Shown here: positions 23,754-33,380 of the stretch, one piece after another
Position numbering within the stretch: position 1 is the stretch's first letter
Layout: each line of letters opens with the position of its first letter
Source: Welwitschia mirabilis
Taxonomy: Eukaryota > Gnetophyta > Gnetopsida > Welwitschiales
Length of the DNA: 35,885 bases
Assembly: GCA_051453625.1 (NCBI GenBank)
Contig: JBOZIK010000001.1
Coordinates: 283,951,044-283,986,928 of the forward strand
Reading direction: 5' to 3'
Position numbers and translations under genes: made by a program
Notes under the pieces: model-generated
What the model was told of the DNA's origin: nothing
The model's database searches: none
Seen by the model: the letters and a program-made list of their open reading frames with translations, nothing else

Positions 23754-24840
23754 AAGACTTCCAAAGATATACTTAAAGACATGAAGAAAGCATTCATTAG
23801 ATAGGAAANNNNNNNNNNNNNNNNNNNNNNNNNNNNNNNNNNNNNNNNNNNNNNNNNNNNNNNNNNNNNNNNNNNNNNNNNNNNNNNNNNNNNNNNNNNN
23901 NNNNNNNNCATTCATTAGATAGGAAAAAGACATGAAAAGATCAAGGAAGATAGTAGAATGGACAGTAGAAAGAAATATAGAAGCATTGAAAGATATCAGA
24001 AGATTAATTAGTGCACTAGAATTAAAGTACATTTAAGGAAAATTCTCAACTTCTTCTGAAGAGGTATCTTCCATGGGCAACAATCAAACTCAACACCTAG
24101 GACAAAAGAATACTAGCATAGAAAAGAAGAAAGCAGAAGTTGGAGATAAAACTTTTGAGATAGGGCATAAGGAATCTTATAGTTCTATCTTAGAGGAAAC
24201 TAAAGGTGAAGGCACTCCATCCAAAGATAGAGATATCGTGGAGAGGGGCAATGATCACACTAAAAAAGGTCTTGATGCATTGACTGAGGGTTCTGAATTG
24301 CTAAAGAGAGAGACTGAAGAATTGGATTCACCCAAAGATGTTAAAGATTTTGAGTCCTAGAAGAGAGGTATTCAAGATTTGAAGTTATAAAAGAAAGACA
24401 TTTAAGATTTCTAATCTTAAAAGACACAAACTGAAGGTTTGGAGATGGAGAAAAAAGAGTCTGAGATCAACAAGGATCTTGAAATAGTAAAGCCTTATGA
24501 AAAGGAAAGTGGATAAGACACAGTAGGATGTGGTCTTGATCTTCTAGGTACGGCTATAAATGCTTAATTAAAAATTGTAGAGAACATTAGAATGACCGCA
24601 CAACTCAGGGCAAATGATGAAGAGAACCCATGCAATGGCTGAAATGGAAGTGTTATGAGGGTGGTAAAGAACACTGTAATATTAAATGTGTTTTTCAGTT
24701 AAAGATTTAATTCTCACCATTAAATACTCTTTTATTTATGTGATAAGAATGCAAATGACATGAGGCTTCTAATAGGGTTTAGAATTAGAGGCACACAAGA
24801 GTACTCTTAGAAGCTCAATGAAGCAGTTTCATATTTACAA
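23754..24840 (+). pseudogene. Gag-like frame of array unit 1 (broken)
   Basis: Near the primer site the frame begins MVDSTRLPK. It then has a frameshift near 23,780 and the 100-N gap at 23809-23908. From 24073 (MGNNQTQHLGQKN) it is open to a TAG at 24358. It carries on in that same frame to about 24,830 with only in-frame stops, several at positions where another unit has CAG or CAA. Content: Lys/Glu-rich coiled-coil character, then a conserved C-terminal block (NIRMTAQLRANDEENP; MRVVKNTVILNVFFS; LCDKNANDMRLLIGFRIRG). No zinc knuckle, protease, reverse transcriptase or integrase motif. Probably a Gag-only non-autonomous element protein; the C-terminal block is not a domain I recognise. Confidence 0.6.
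23809..23908. other. assembly gap (100 N) with identical 18-bp edges
   Basis: The bases CATTCATTAGATAGGAAA stand directly on both sides (23791-23808 and 23909-23926). The other units have this word once, so nothing is probably missing. Confidence 0.95.
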
Positions 24841-24875
24841 CCTTGAGAACAAGGTTGTTCTAAATTAGGGTGAAA

Positions 24876-25225
24876 TGTTGCCATCCCACAATAGTATTTT
24901 TTAGTAACATCTATCTTTTAAAGAAGCATCTATATTTATTGTAATGTCTATCTTATTGTAATATCTACCATGTCTTCTTTATTATAATGTCTACCTTCTG
25001 TGTATCCTTATTGTAATTTCTATCTTTATTATAATGTCTATAAGGACTTATCTCCTTTAAATATGTGGTGCATGTATTGTTTAATGCAATGAAATAAATA
25101 ATTGTATTCATAACTTTGAAGGCTAATCACCCTCTAAGTGAATAAAGGAGGCATAACCCCTTGAAGTGGTTACTTATTTTAAATTTTTTACATTTATTGG
25201 AATTATTATTATTAGGTTTATAACA
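24876..25225 (+). repeat. LTR B
   Basis: Starts TGTTGCCATCCCACAATAG and ends GGTTTATAACA; 350 bp. The TATA box is decayed (CTTTAAATATG). Serves as 3' LTR of unit 1 and 5' LTR of unit 2. Confidence 0.9.
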
Positions 25226-25240
25226 TTTGGTATTAAAGCC
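25226..25240 (+). other. primer binding site, unit 2
   Basis: TTTGGTATTAAAGCC immediately after LTR B; its TGG is intact, with changes inside the ATCAGA part. Confidence 0.8.
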
Positions 25241-25253
25241 TAGTTCTCGATCC

Positions 25254-26170
25254 ATGGTGAATGGCACTAGACTGTCAAAGATGGAAAATCACCTCAAAGG
25301 CATGAAGGAAGCATTCATTAGACAGGTAGAAGATATGAAAGGTTAAGGGAGACAGTAGAAAGAATAGTAGAAACAACTATAGAGGCATTGAAAGATATTA
25401 GAAGATTAATTAGTGCACTAGAATTAAAGTATAGTAAGAGAAAATTCTCAACTTCTTCTGAAGAGGTATCTTTCATGGATTAAGGACACTAACATAGAAA
25501 AGAAGAAAGAAGAAGTTGGAGACAAGACTTATGAGATAAGAAATAAGGAACCTTGTAGTTCTATCATAGAGGAAATTAAAGGTGAAGGCACTCTGTCTAA
25601 AGATAGAGATGTTGTGGAGAGAGGAAATGATCACATTAAAGGTGGTCTTAATGCATAGACTGAGGTTATGAATCACTAAGAAGAGAGACTAAAGAATTGG
25701 ATTCACTTAAAGATGCTAAATATTTTAAGTCACAGAAGAAAGACATTCAAGATTTGGAGTTGCAAAAGAAAGACGTTCAAGATTTAGAATCTTAGAAGAC
25801 ACAAACTAAAGGCTTGGAGATGGAGAAGAAAGATTCTGAGATTAATAAGGATCTTGAAATAGTAAAGCCTTGTTAAAAAAAAAGTGGATAGGATATAATA
25901 GAATGTGATCTTGATCTTTTAGATTCAGCTGCAAATGCTCAAGAAATAATTGTAAAGAACATCAGAATAACCATACAATTTAGGGCAAATAATGAAGAGC
26001 ACCCATACAATGGCTGGAATAGAAGTGTTATACGGGTGGTTAAGAATACTACAATATTAAGTGTGTTTATTAGTAAAAAATTTAATCCCTGTCTTCATAT
26101 AATCTTTGATTTGTATGATAAGAATGCAAATGACATGAGCTTTCATAGGATTTAGATTTTCAGTTACACA
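25254..26170 (+). pseudogene. Gag-like frame of array unit 2 (broken)
   Basis: Starts MVNGTRLSKMENHLKGMKEA, like other units, and stops after EDMKG. Downstream, SKRKFSTSSEEVS reads through where units 1 and 3 have a stop, showing the two halves were once one frame. A deletion and stops near 25,480 break the middle. The tail keeps the 10-residue repeat QKKDIQDLEL / QKKDVQDLES and the C-terminal block (SAANAQEIIVKNIRITIQF; RVVKNTTILSVF). Confidence 0.55.
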
Positions 26171-26248
26171 AGAGTACTCTTAGAATCTTAAAGAAGAGGT
26201 TCCGAATTTACAACCTTAAGGGTAAGGTTATTTTGAAGTAGAGTGAAA

Positions 26249-26598
26249 TGTTGTGATCCCACAATAGTCATTTTTAGTAACATCTATCTTTTAAAGAAAC
26301 ATATATATTTATTATAATGTCTATCCTATTGTAATGTCTATCATGTCTTCTTTCTTGTAATGTTTGCCTTTTAGGTATCCTTATTATAATGCCTATCTTT
26401 ATTGTAACATTTGTAAGGACTTCTGTCCTACAAAGATATGTGCAAGTATTTTTTAAGGTAATGAAATAAAGAATTGAACTCATAAATTTAGAGGCTAATC
26501 ATCCTTAAAGTGATTAAAGGAGGCCTAGGCCCCTCGAAGTGGTTACTTACTTTTAATTTTTTGCATTTATTGGTATTATTATGACTAGGTTCATAACA
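26249..26598 (+). repeat. LTR C
   Basis: Starts TGTTGTGATCCCACAATAG and ends GGTTCATAACA; 350 bp. The TATA region is mutated (CTACAAAGATATG). Shared between units 2 and 3. Confidence 0.9.
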
Positions 26599-26613
26599 TT
26601 TGTTATCAAAGCC
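26599..26613 (+). other. primer binding site, unit 3
   Basis: TTTGTTATCAAAGCC immediately after LTR C. Confidence 0.8.
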
Positions 26614-26626
26614 TAGTTCCAGATCC

Positions 26627-27590
26627 ATGTTAGATGGCACAAGACTTTTAAAGATAGAAAATCACCTTAAAAACATGAAGGAAGCATTTATTAAGTAGGC
26701 AAAAGATATGAAAATGTCAAGGAAGATAATAGAAAGGATAGTGAAAAGAAATATAGAGGCATTGAAAGATATCAAAAGATTAATTGGTACATTGGAATTA
26801 AAGTACAACTAAGGAAAATTCTCAACTTCTTCTAAAGAGGTATCTTCTATGAACTATGATCAAACTCAACACCTAGGGCAAAAGGACAATGACATAGACA
26901 AGAAGAAAGCAAAATTTGGAGATGATACTTTTGAAATAAGGCATAAGGAATCTTATAGTTCTATTTTGGAGGAAATCAAAGGTGAAGGTGCTTCATCCAA
27001 AGATAGAGATATTATGGAGAGGGGCAATGATCATGCTAAAAAAGATCTCGATGCATAGACTGAGGGTTCTAAATCATTCAAAAATGATGAAGATTTTGAG
27101 TTACAGAAGAGATACATTCAATACTTAGAGTTGTAGTAGAAAGACATTCAAGATTTACAATCTCAGAAGACACAAACTAAAGGTTTGGAGATGGAGAATA
27201 AAGAATCCAAGATTAACAACGTTCTTGACATAGTAAACCCTGGTGAAAAGGAAAGAGGATAGGATGTAATAGGATGTGGTATTGATCTTATAGATTTAGC
27301 TGTAAATGCTCAAGTAATAATTATAGAAAACATCAGAATGATCATGAAATTTAGGACAAATGATGAAGAACACCCATAAAATGGGTAGAATAGAAGTGTT
27401 ATGTGGGTGGTAAAGAACATTGCAATACTAAATGTGTTTTCTAGTCAAAGATTTGATCCTTGCCTTCAAATACTCTTTGATTTATGTGAAAAAAATGTCA
27501 ATAACATGAGGCTTTCAATAGGGTTTAGAATTAGGCACACAAGAATACTCTTAAAAGCTCAAAGTAGAAGTTTCAGATTTACAACCTTAA
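26627..27590 (+). pseudogene. Gag-like frame of array unit 3 (broken)
   Basis: Starts MLDGTRLLKIENHLKNMKEA and meets an early TAG. Open again at 26849-27058 (MNYDQTQHLGQKDNDIDKKK...), then broken. The C-terminal block is open at 27401-27607 (VVKNIAILNVFSSQRFDP; LCEKNVNNMRLSIGFRI). Same organisation as units 1 and 2, so not functional in any unit. Confidence 0.55.
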
Positions 27591-27619
27591 TGATAAGGTT
27601 GTTTTGAAACGGGTTGGAA

Positions 27620-27970
27620 TGTTGCGATCCTATAATAGTAGATTTCAGTAAGGTCTATCTTTAAAAGAAACATCTATCTTTATTGTAACATCTATCTTAT
27701 TGTAATGTCTGTCATGTCTTATTTATTGTAACATCTACCTTTTGGGTATTCTTATTGTAACATCTATTTTTATTGTAACGTGTGTAAGGACTTGTATCCT
27801 ATAAATATGTGGCATGTGTACTATTTAAGGTAATGAAATAAAGATTTGGATTCATAAGTTTAAAGATTAATCACCCTCGAAGTGATTAAAGAAGGCCTAA
27901 CCTCATCAAAGTGGTTACTTACTTTTAATTTTTTACATTTATTGGCATTATTATAACTAGGTTCATAACA
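27620..27970 (+). repeat. LTR D (right end of array)
   Basis: Starts TGTTGCGATCCTATAATAG and ends GGTTCATAACA; 351 bp. Has an intact TATAAATA at 27800 and AATAAA at 27837. The next bases (AGTTTTGAAC) are not a primer site, so this is the 3' LTR of the array. Confidence 0.9.
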
Positions 27971-29212
27971 AGTTTTGAACTTAAAAAATGCTTAGTCTTC
28001 ATTTCTATCTTCATTTTACCTTGCTGCACAGTACTCTAGAAAAATGCAATAACTATTGTTATCACTATTGCATCTAAATTTTCAACATTTCCTACTCCCA
28101 GATTTTAGTTCTTTGATTCTGAAATGGATAATGAAAGAGAGCAAATTTAACTATAAAAGGAAGATAGCAGAGATTAGTGACCAAATGTAGTCATTCATTG
28201 TGGTCAAGAACAACAAGATGATAAGCTATAATAATCTTCATTATCCTTTATGTAAGAGCCTGTGTTTGCTATCTCTAAGAGCTCTTTAAAGGCAAATGAT
28301 TGTTAAGAATGTTTGTGACCTTTAAGCTTGATCTTTTTAGTAGCATATGGTTCTTTTCAACCATTAGTTTCTTTATGCACATCATTAAATCATTGGATTC
28401 TTGCTAGTTTTTAGATTTCAAATTTTCAAGCTTCTCCATGAATTCTTGATTATTAATAAGGTCCTTACATTGCAAATTGTAATCTAAATTTAATCATTAG
28501 AGACCTATTATCAAAGCATTTTTCACTTTCCCTTTGATTTTTAGTACTGCATTTCATCTGTGACTAGCTTATTCTCATTAGCTTTCAGCTACTGATCTTT
28601 GCACTTCTATTCTTCATTCTTCTACTGCTCTATAATTGCGGTTCCTCCCTTCTAACTGAGGAAAGAAATAAAAAGAAGTAAGTTCACATCGCAAGTCATT
28701 CTTTTACTTCTTTACTTCATGCTTCACTCTACTAAAGAAAATAAATGTTGCCAAAGGAATTATTAATTAGTGGATGCGTTCTTGGACTTCCTTTAATCAC
28801 TACTTATAACAAAGAAATCCCTTATGGGTGAAGAAAAACTCTCCTTCTTTGTAAATAGTAGAAAATCACAAATGTCCATAGTACTTCTTTGTAAAAGAAA
28901 AAGCATTTTTTTAATTTAATTTACATATGTAGTTTTATATTTAATTCTTATGATTTAGGTTATTCTCTTATCATGCACACACGTAACTTTGGCTCTTTTG
29001 TTAGCCTTTTCTTAATTTGGTCTATGTACTTTTGCTTGTAATATATCACTTAGTAGGTTTCTATGCATATGTGATTTATGTTGTGTTTTTAGCTCTCTCC
29101 TACACACATGCACTTTTTAAAGCATTTTTTATAGTTTTATTGTATATTTTTGAATATTTAGTAGTTTTAACCATTTTAATCCCATTAAAATACTTTTTTA
29201 TCACATCAAGTT
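27971..29212. other. AT-rich DNA, nothing recognised
   Basis: Would have been joined to the sequence left of 21,770 before the array inserted. Only short frames; 29017-29214 is an open, strongly hydrophobic frame in T-rich DNA, judged chance. Confidence 0.5.
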
Positions 29213-29920
29213 AAGTTGGGATGTTGAGTAAGATCCACTTAACTTGATTCCCCCACTCAACTTAGGCCATCTATCACTTTGTAATTTGGATAGATTAAGT
29301 TAAGTTTGTGATGTTAAGCACTGAAATCAAGTCCTTTGCTATTTTTTAAGTCTTATTTTTTTACACTTAATTAATGTTACTCTAAAATTTTAATGTTGCT
29401 TAAAATTTAAAATTAGAAATTACCCATTTCTTAATGACATTATGTCTTTAACTAATAATATGTTTTGGTTGGTGGCAGGCATGGAAAGCTATAAAATATC
29501 AGGTTATGCCACTCTTTGAGCTTATAAACTAATCCTTCATTACCATAAATATGTAGTTTGAGTTATATGAAGAGTTGTGTATCCCTTAATAGAAACATTT
29601 CAAACATCCCAAGGTCCAGATTCCTATGCATGCCTTAGTAATCAAAGATGTACTATGTGAAGATTAAAGGCACAGTGGTAAGGTCTAATTAGATTTCATC
29701 ATTACCTTTAAATATGTTTTAGTATCATAAATTAAAATCTACTAAGTCTAAGATATAACTGGGTTATCAACATTACATTCTACCTTCCTTTAAGAGGAGT
29801 GTGTATATATCTAAGGTAACTGAAAGTAGCCAATGATTAAGAAACTTCATTAAAGTAATTCAAAGTTTTCCCTTTTACTCCTTTTTAGAGACAAGGATTG
29901 TACTCTTAAAGAGGACATGA
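29213..29920 (+). repeat. diverged direct repeat, left copy (possible old LTR)
   Basis: Shares the order of many blocks with 35,130-35,885: AAGTTG.GATG..GAGTA, AACTAATAATA(T/A)GTTTTGGTT, CTACCATAAATATG-like, AAGG.(C/T)CAGATTCC.ATG.A, GGCA.AGTG(A/G)TAAGGT and GATAACTGAAA-like. The copies differ at many positions, so the duplication is old. Confidence 0.55.
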
Positions 29921-30099
29921 TCATTACTCAAATTGCTTAAAAAAACCTGAAATTGGTAAAGTTCTCACCTAATCATCTAATGATTTATGCACCTTACATT
30001 AAAATTTATCACATTCACATAAGGATTACTTTCTTTTCCTTTATGCATGTGATTATCATAGGATTAGCTTTATTAGTTTCTCACAATTTTGTGGATTAT

Positions 30100-30420
30100 A
30101 GATCATTTGAATTGTTTATATGAGAAAGTCCCCTTTTGAATTAACTATACCTCTCTAATGTGACTCTTTTTCATTCTTTTGACCTTTTTAGTGTCATTGT
30201 GACTTGGATAGTTCATGTGATTTTGTGGATGTGAGAAATATCCCATTTCAAATTGACTATATCATTTTCATTTTTTATCTTGATGCTTTTTCATCTTACT
30301 TTAATAGATTTTCTTTGTGTAAAGGATAAAGCCATTATTTAATTATGGATTTGAATAAGTTTCCCTTAAAAATTGACTATACCTCATAACTTATCAAACT
30401 CCCTTCTTATTCTATTAGCT
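30100..30420. repeat. three diverged tandem units of about 112-120 bp
   Basis: AATTAACTATACCTC at 30139, AATTGACTATATCAT at 30251 and AATTGACTATACCTC at 30371, each preceded by GATTT..GAATGTGAGAAA..CCC-like text. Possibly LTR-internal subrepeats of the decayed copia element. Confidence 0.4.
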
Positions 30421-30879
30421 ATGACAACCTTGAAGGATAATTTTTAAATGTTGTTAGACCATTTACATTAGTTATTAATAATTGGAATCATGACCAACAT
30501 ATGAGTCACTCTTCAGGATGATCCAAGTTGGGAAAATTAACATAAAGAATTTATGTTCACTATGCACATATATGGTTTTAACATTAATTTATTTAAGAAA
30601 GTGAATGTTACTCTTCAATGTCCATAGAAAGAAAATGCTTAAAAATATATTGACAGTAACTTGATAGAAATCATCAGAAAATCTATGGACTCATAACAGA
30701 AGTAGTTGATAGATTGCAATGAGACTAGTTACACCAATTTTATCATATTATGGGATGCATTCTACTCAAAGAATGATTTCAAGCTTATAAATCTTGTAAT
30801 AAGTATAAATAACTTGCATTATAAGAAAGGAAAGATGTGACAAATGATTATAAAAATAACCACTATTAAGGAAAATATT

Positions 30880-31330
30880 ATTGAAATTAATGCACAAAAC
30901 TAAGTTCGCATAGATTACATCAACTTAGTTACATGTTATTTAGAGGATTTATCTTTACATAAATACATTATGTCACTTCATGATAGTAGATAAATACCAA
31001 AAATAATATTTGATATTATTAGTAAGGAACTTATTTTTATTAAATCATAGTTAAACTTTATTGGCACCCCATTTTTTAAAGGTACATTGAAAGTATTGCA
31101 TCTTCATAGTGAATTACATCCAAATAAGCATTCTTCAAGCAAATACCCTCTTAATGTTAAACATCATAAGAAGAATAAAGTTTTTTAGAAATAGCAATCA
31201 TCTCCATCTCCTCCACACTTTTAGTCTTAGCTAAAGAAGAAACTACATTAGAATAATGCTTTTCTAAAGAAAAAAATATATCAGCATTTATGTTATAGAA
31301 GATAAGATCATAACATTAATTATTATTAAA
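30880..31330 (+). pseudogene. copia Gag remnant
   Basis: In one frame with a few stops: YIMSLHDSR near 30,965, TLKVLHLHSELHPNKHSS near 31,090, NVKHHKKNKVF at about 31,153, and a Ser/Pro/Lys-rich stretch. A damaged zinc-knuckle position follows at about 31,291 (CYRR.DHNINYY), keeping only one Cys and the His. This layout fits the end of a copia Gag; the identification rests on pattern, not on an alignment. Confidence 0.45.
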
Positions 31331-31465
31331 TACCTTGAGATAAAATTAAAGATACTTCTAAGGTAAATGTAATTACTAATAACTCTAGTTCTCTAAAGAA
31401 TACTAAATACTATGAATCTAATGTTATATTTTAAAGTCATGATTTACACACATGAGTCGAAACAT

Positions 31466-31919
31466 NNNNNNNNNNNNNNNNNNNNNNNNNNNNNNNNNNN
31501 NNNNNNNNNNNNNNNNNNNNNNNNNNNNNNNNNNNNNNNNNNNNNNNNNNNNNNNNNNNNNNNNNNNNNNNNNNNNNNNNNNNNNNNNNNNNNNNNNNNN
31601 NNNNNNNNNNNNNNNNNNNNNNNNNNNNNNNNNNNNNNNNNNNNNNNNNNNNNNNNNNNNNNNNNNNNNNNNNNNNNNNNNNNNNNNNNNNNNNNNNNNN
31701 NNNNNNNNNNNNNNNNNNNNNNNNNNNNNNNNNNNNNNNNNNNNNNNNNNNNNNNNNNNNNNNNNNNNNNNNNNNNNNNNNNNNNNNNNNNNNNNNNNNN
31801 NNNNNNNNNNNNNNNNNNNNNNNNNNNNNNNNNNNNNNNNNNNNNNNNNNNNNNNNNNNNNNNNNNNNNNNNNNNNNNNNNNNNNNNNNNNNNNNNNNNN
31901 NNNNNNNNNNNNNNNNNNN
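31466..31919. other. assembly gap (454 N)
   Basis: Falls between gag and integrase of the decayed copia element, where protease would be. Confidence 0.99.
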
Positions 31920-32379
31920 GATGTATAAACATGATATTTTAATGATTTCATAGCATAGCCTAGTAAAGTTTACTTGGTAAAAAGAACTTTGGTTCTTGTA
32001 CAAGTTTATGGTTTGGTTAAATTTCCATTGATTTCTCTCTCATAACAAATACTATGTTATGTTCTATATCTACATAATAGAGAAGATCATTTAATCTACA
32101 TAATAGAGGATTTTATCAGCATTTCTAATGCTACTCAAAACCTTATCATGAAAGGTTACATGGATGGAAAACTGATGCATCTTCAAGGATGTGTTAACAT
32201 GTGTGGAATTGCCTATTAAATTTCACAAGAAGAAATTCCTCATTACTTCTATAACATGCTTACTTAGATCAACTCTATCCTTGTTCTCTAATTATAATGC
32301 ATGAGAATATAAATTGGCTTTTCCCCTCCATTACATGTGATTTTGTAAATTCAAAAAATGTATAATGGATAAAATAATA

Positions 32380-33110
32380 TGAAAATCATTTCCTATTAGA
32401 AAGTGGCACAATAATCAAGAACTTTTTCTCATTCATAGTAATCTCTATGATTTGATGCTAGTCCCTATACTTCATGAATATTACTACTTTATATCATTTA
32501 TAGATGATAATTTAAATATTAATTAGGTGTATTTGATGGAATTTAAATCTCTTACTTTGAATTTTTTGAAGAGTTTTAAAGCAAAGTGAAAAATAAAATC
32601 AATAATAATATTAAGGATTTCCATTCTGATAATGATGGTGAATACACATCAATAGAGCTTAAGGATTTTTTTGCTTTAAAAAGCATTTGTCATCTAAAAA
32701 TACACTTAGAAACACTTAAAAAGAATGATATCCTTGAATGGTTCAATTGGTCCATAATGGATATGGCATATTCAATGATGTACTTTAATATGGTTGAAAA
32801 GCTTATTTGTGGGGTGAACTTATTATTACTATAGTCTATACCAATAATCATATTGGTTGTGCTTCTAAAAGAATGTATCACTTATTAAATAATGGACTAG
32901 ATATAAGCCTACTTTGATCTATCTTCATGTGTTTGAATGTAAGTGCTATGTTCATATTCCTACCAAACATTATGATAAGCTTGATGTACATGATTATGTT
33001 AGCATATTTGTGGGATATCTAACTATCTAGAAAAGATATCATGTGTACATTTCTAAGCACTGTAAGATGATTTTCTCTTATTATGTCATCTTTTTTAAAA
33101 CTTTATAGCG
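32380..33110 (+). pseudogene. copia integrase remnant
   Basis: Reads SLIHSNLYDLMLVPILHEYY then FIDD (32497-32508), a one-base shift near 32,585, then the open stretch 32586-32834 with FHSDNDGEYTS and ILEWFNWSIMDMAYSMMYFN. These are the integrase D, D and E regions. D (codon 32628) and E (codon 32736) are separated by 35 residues, the classic DD35E spacing. The C-terminal part follows in pieces: HVFECKCYVHIP near 32,925 and IFVGY at 33004-33018. Stops, for example before VYLMEF and after IFVGYLTI, show it is inactive. The Q-N-G-V-A-E-R-K motif is degraded to KKNDILEWF. Confidence 0.75.
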
Positions 33111-33305
33111 AAGTTCTCAACTTAATCTTTCATGTTATGTTCTTTCTCTCATCCTATGCAAATATTAAATATTCAATATGCTAAGGTTTGTATGCTCACT
33201 ATGGTATGCCTAGGGGAATGTGAACACGCTAGTGAAACCTAATGGTATGCTTGCCTTTAAAAATAATCTCTTATTTTTAATAAGAGATAGAGAATATTTT
33301 GAAGA

Positions 33306-33380
33306 AATAAAGCTTTAATTTTTGAGAAAATCGTACTCATGTTTCTTACTTTTCTATTTCCCAACAAGTGATATTAAAGA
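33306..33380 (+). mobile_element. LTR end plus primer-binding-site junction
   Basis: AATAAA at 33306, then TTTCTATTTCCCAACA ending at 33366, followed by AGTGATATTAAAGAA. This resembles the copia junction CAACA|AGTGGTATCAGAGC with several mutations. The LTR start is uncertain (TG at 33133 or 33220 are options). No gag follows, so only a fragment or an internally deleted element is present. Confidence 0.4.

Larger units (their letters stand above)
21770..27970 (+). mobile_element. tandem array of a non-autonomous LTR retrotransposon (4 LTRs, 3 internal regions)
   Basis: Head-to-tail structure LTR A (21770-21870 plus 23488-23711), internal 1, LTR B (24876-25225), internal 2, LTR C (26249-26598), internal 3, LTR D (27620-27970). 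Neighbouring units share the LTR between them. LTRs run from TGTTG.GATCCCA to ...ATAACA. Each of the first three is followed by an initiator-Met-type primer site, and LTRs B-D are preceded by a purine-rich tract (..AGGGTGAAA). LTR D is not followed by a primer site, so the array ends there. Internal regions are only about 1.0 kb and carry a Gag-like frame and no Pol. The flanks show AATTT (21765-21769) and AGTTT (27971-27975), a possible mutated target-site duplication. Family is probably Ty3/gypsy-derived, judged only from the MVDGTRL-type start of the frame. LTR A is split by a nested copia element. Confidence 0.85.
30540..33120 (+). mobile_element. decayed Ty1-copia element (gag and integrase remnants)
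   Basis: Plus-strand remnants in the correct order for Ty1-copia: gag end near 31.0-31.33 kb, then a gap, then integrase at 32.38-33.11 kb. Reverse transcriptase and RNase H, which should follow integrase, are not seen. Multiple stops and at least one frameshift show it is long dead. The diverged direct repeats at 29.2 and 35.1 kb could be its LTRs, but a second LTR end at 33,366 complicates this. Confidence 0.65.

Noticed and set aside
21770-27970. CRISPR-like array or satellite DNA
   Set aside because: The regular spacing is explained by LTR and internal units with primer sites and purine tracts; units are over 1 kb and diverged.
29017-29214. 65-codon hydrophobic frame resembling a small membrane protein
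   Set aside because: T-rich DNA gives Leu/Phe/Val/Ile-rich frames by composition alone; no context supports a gene.
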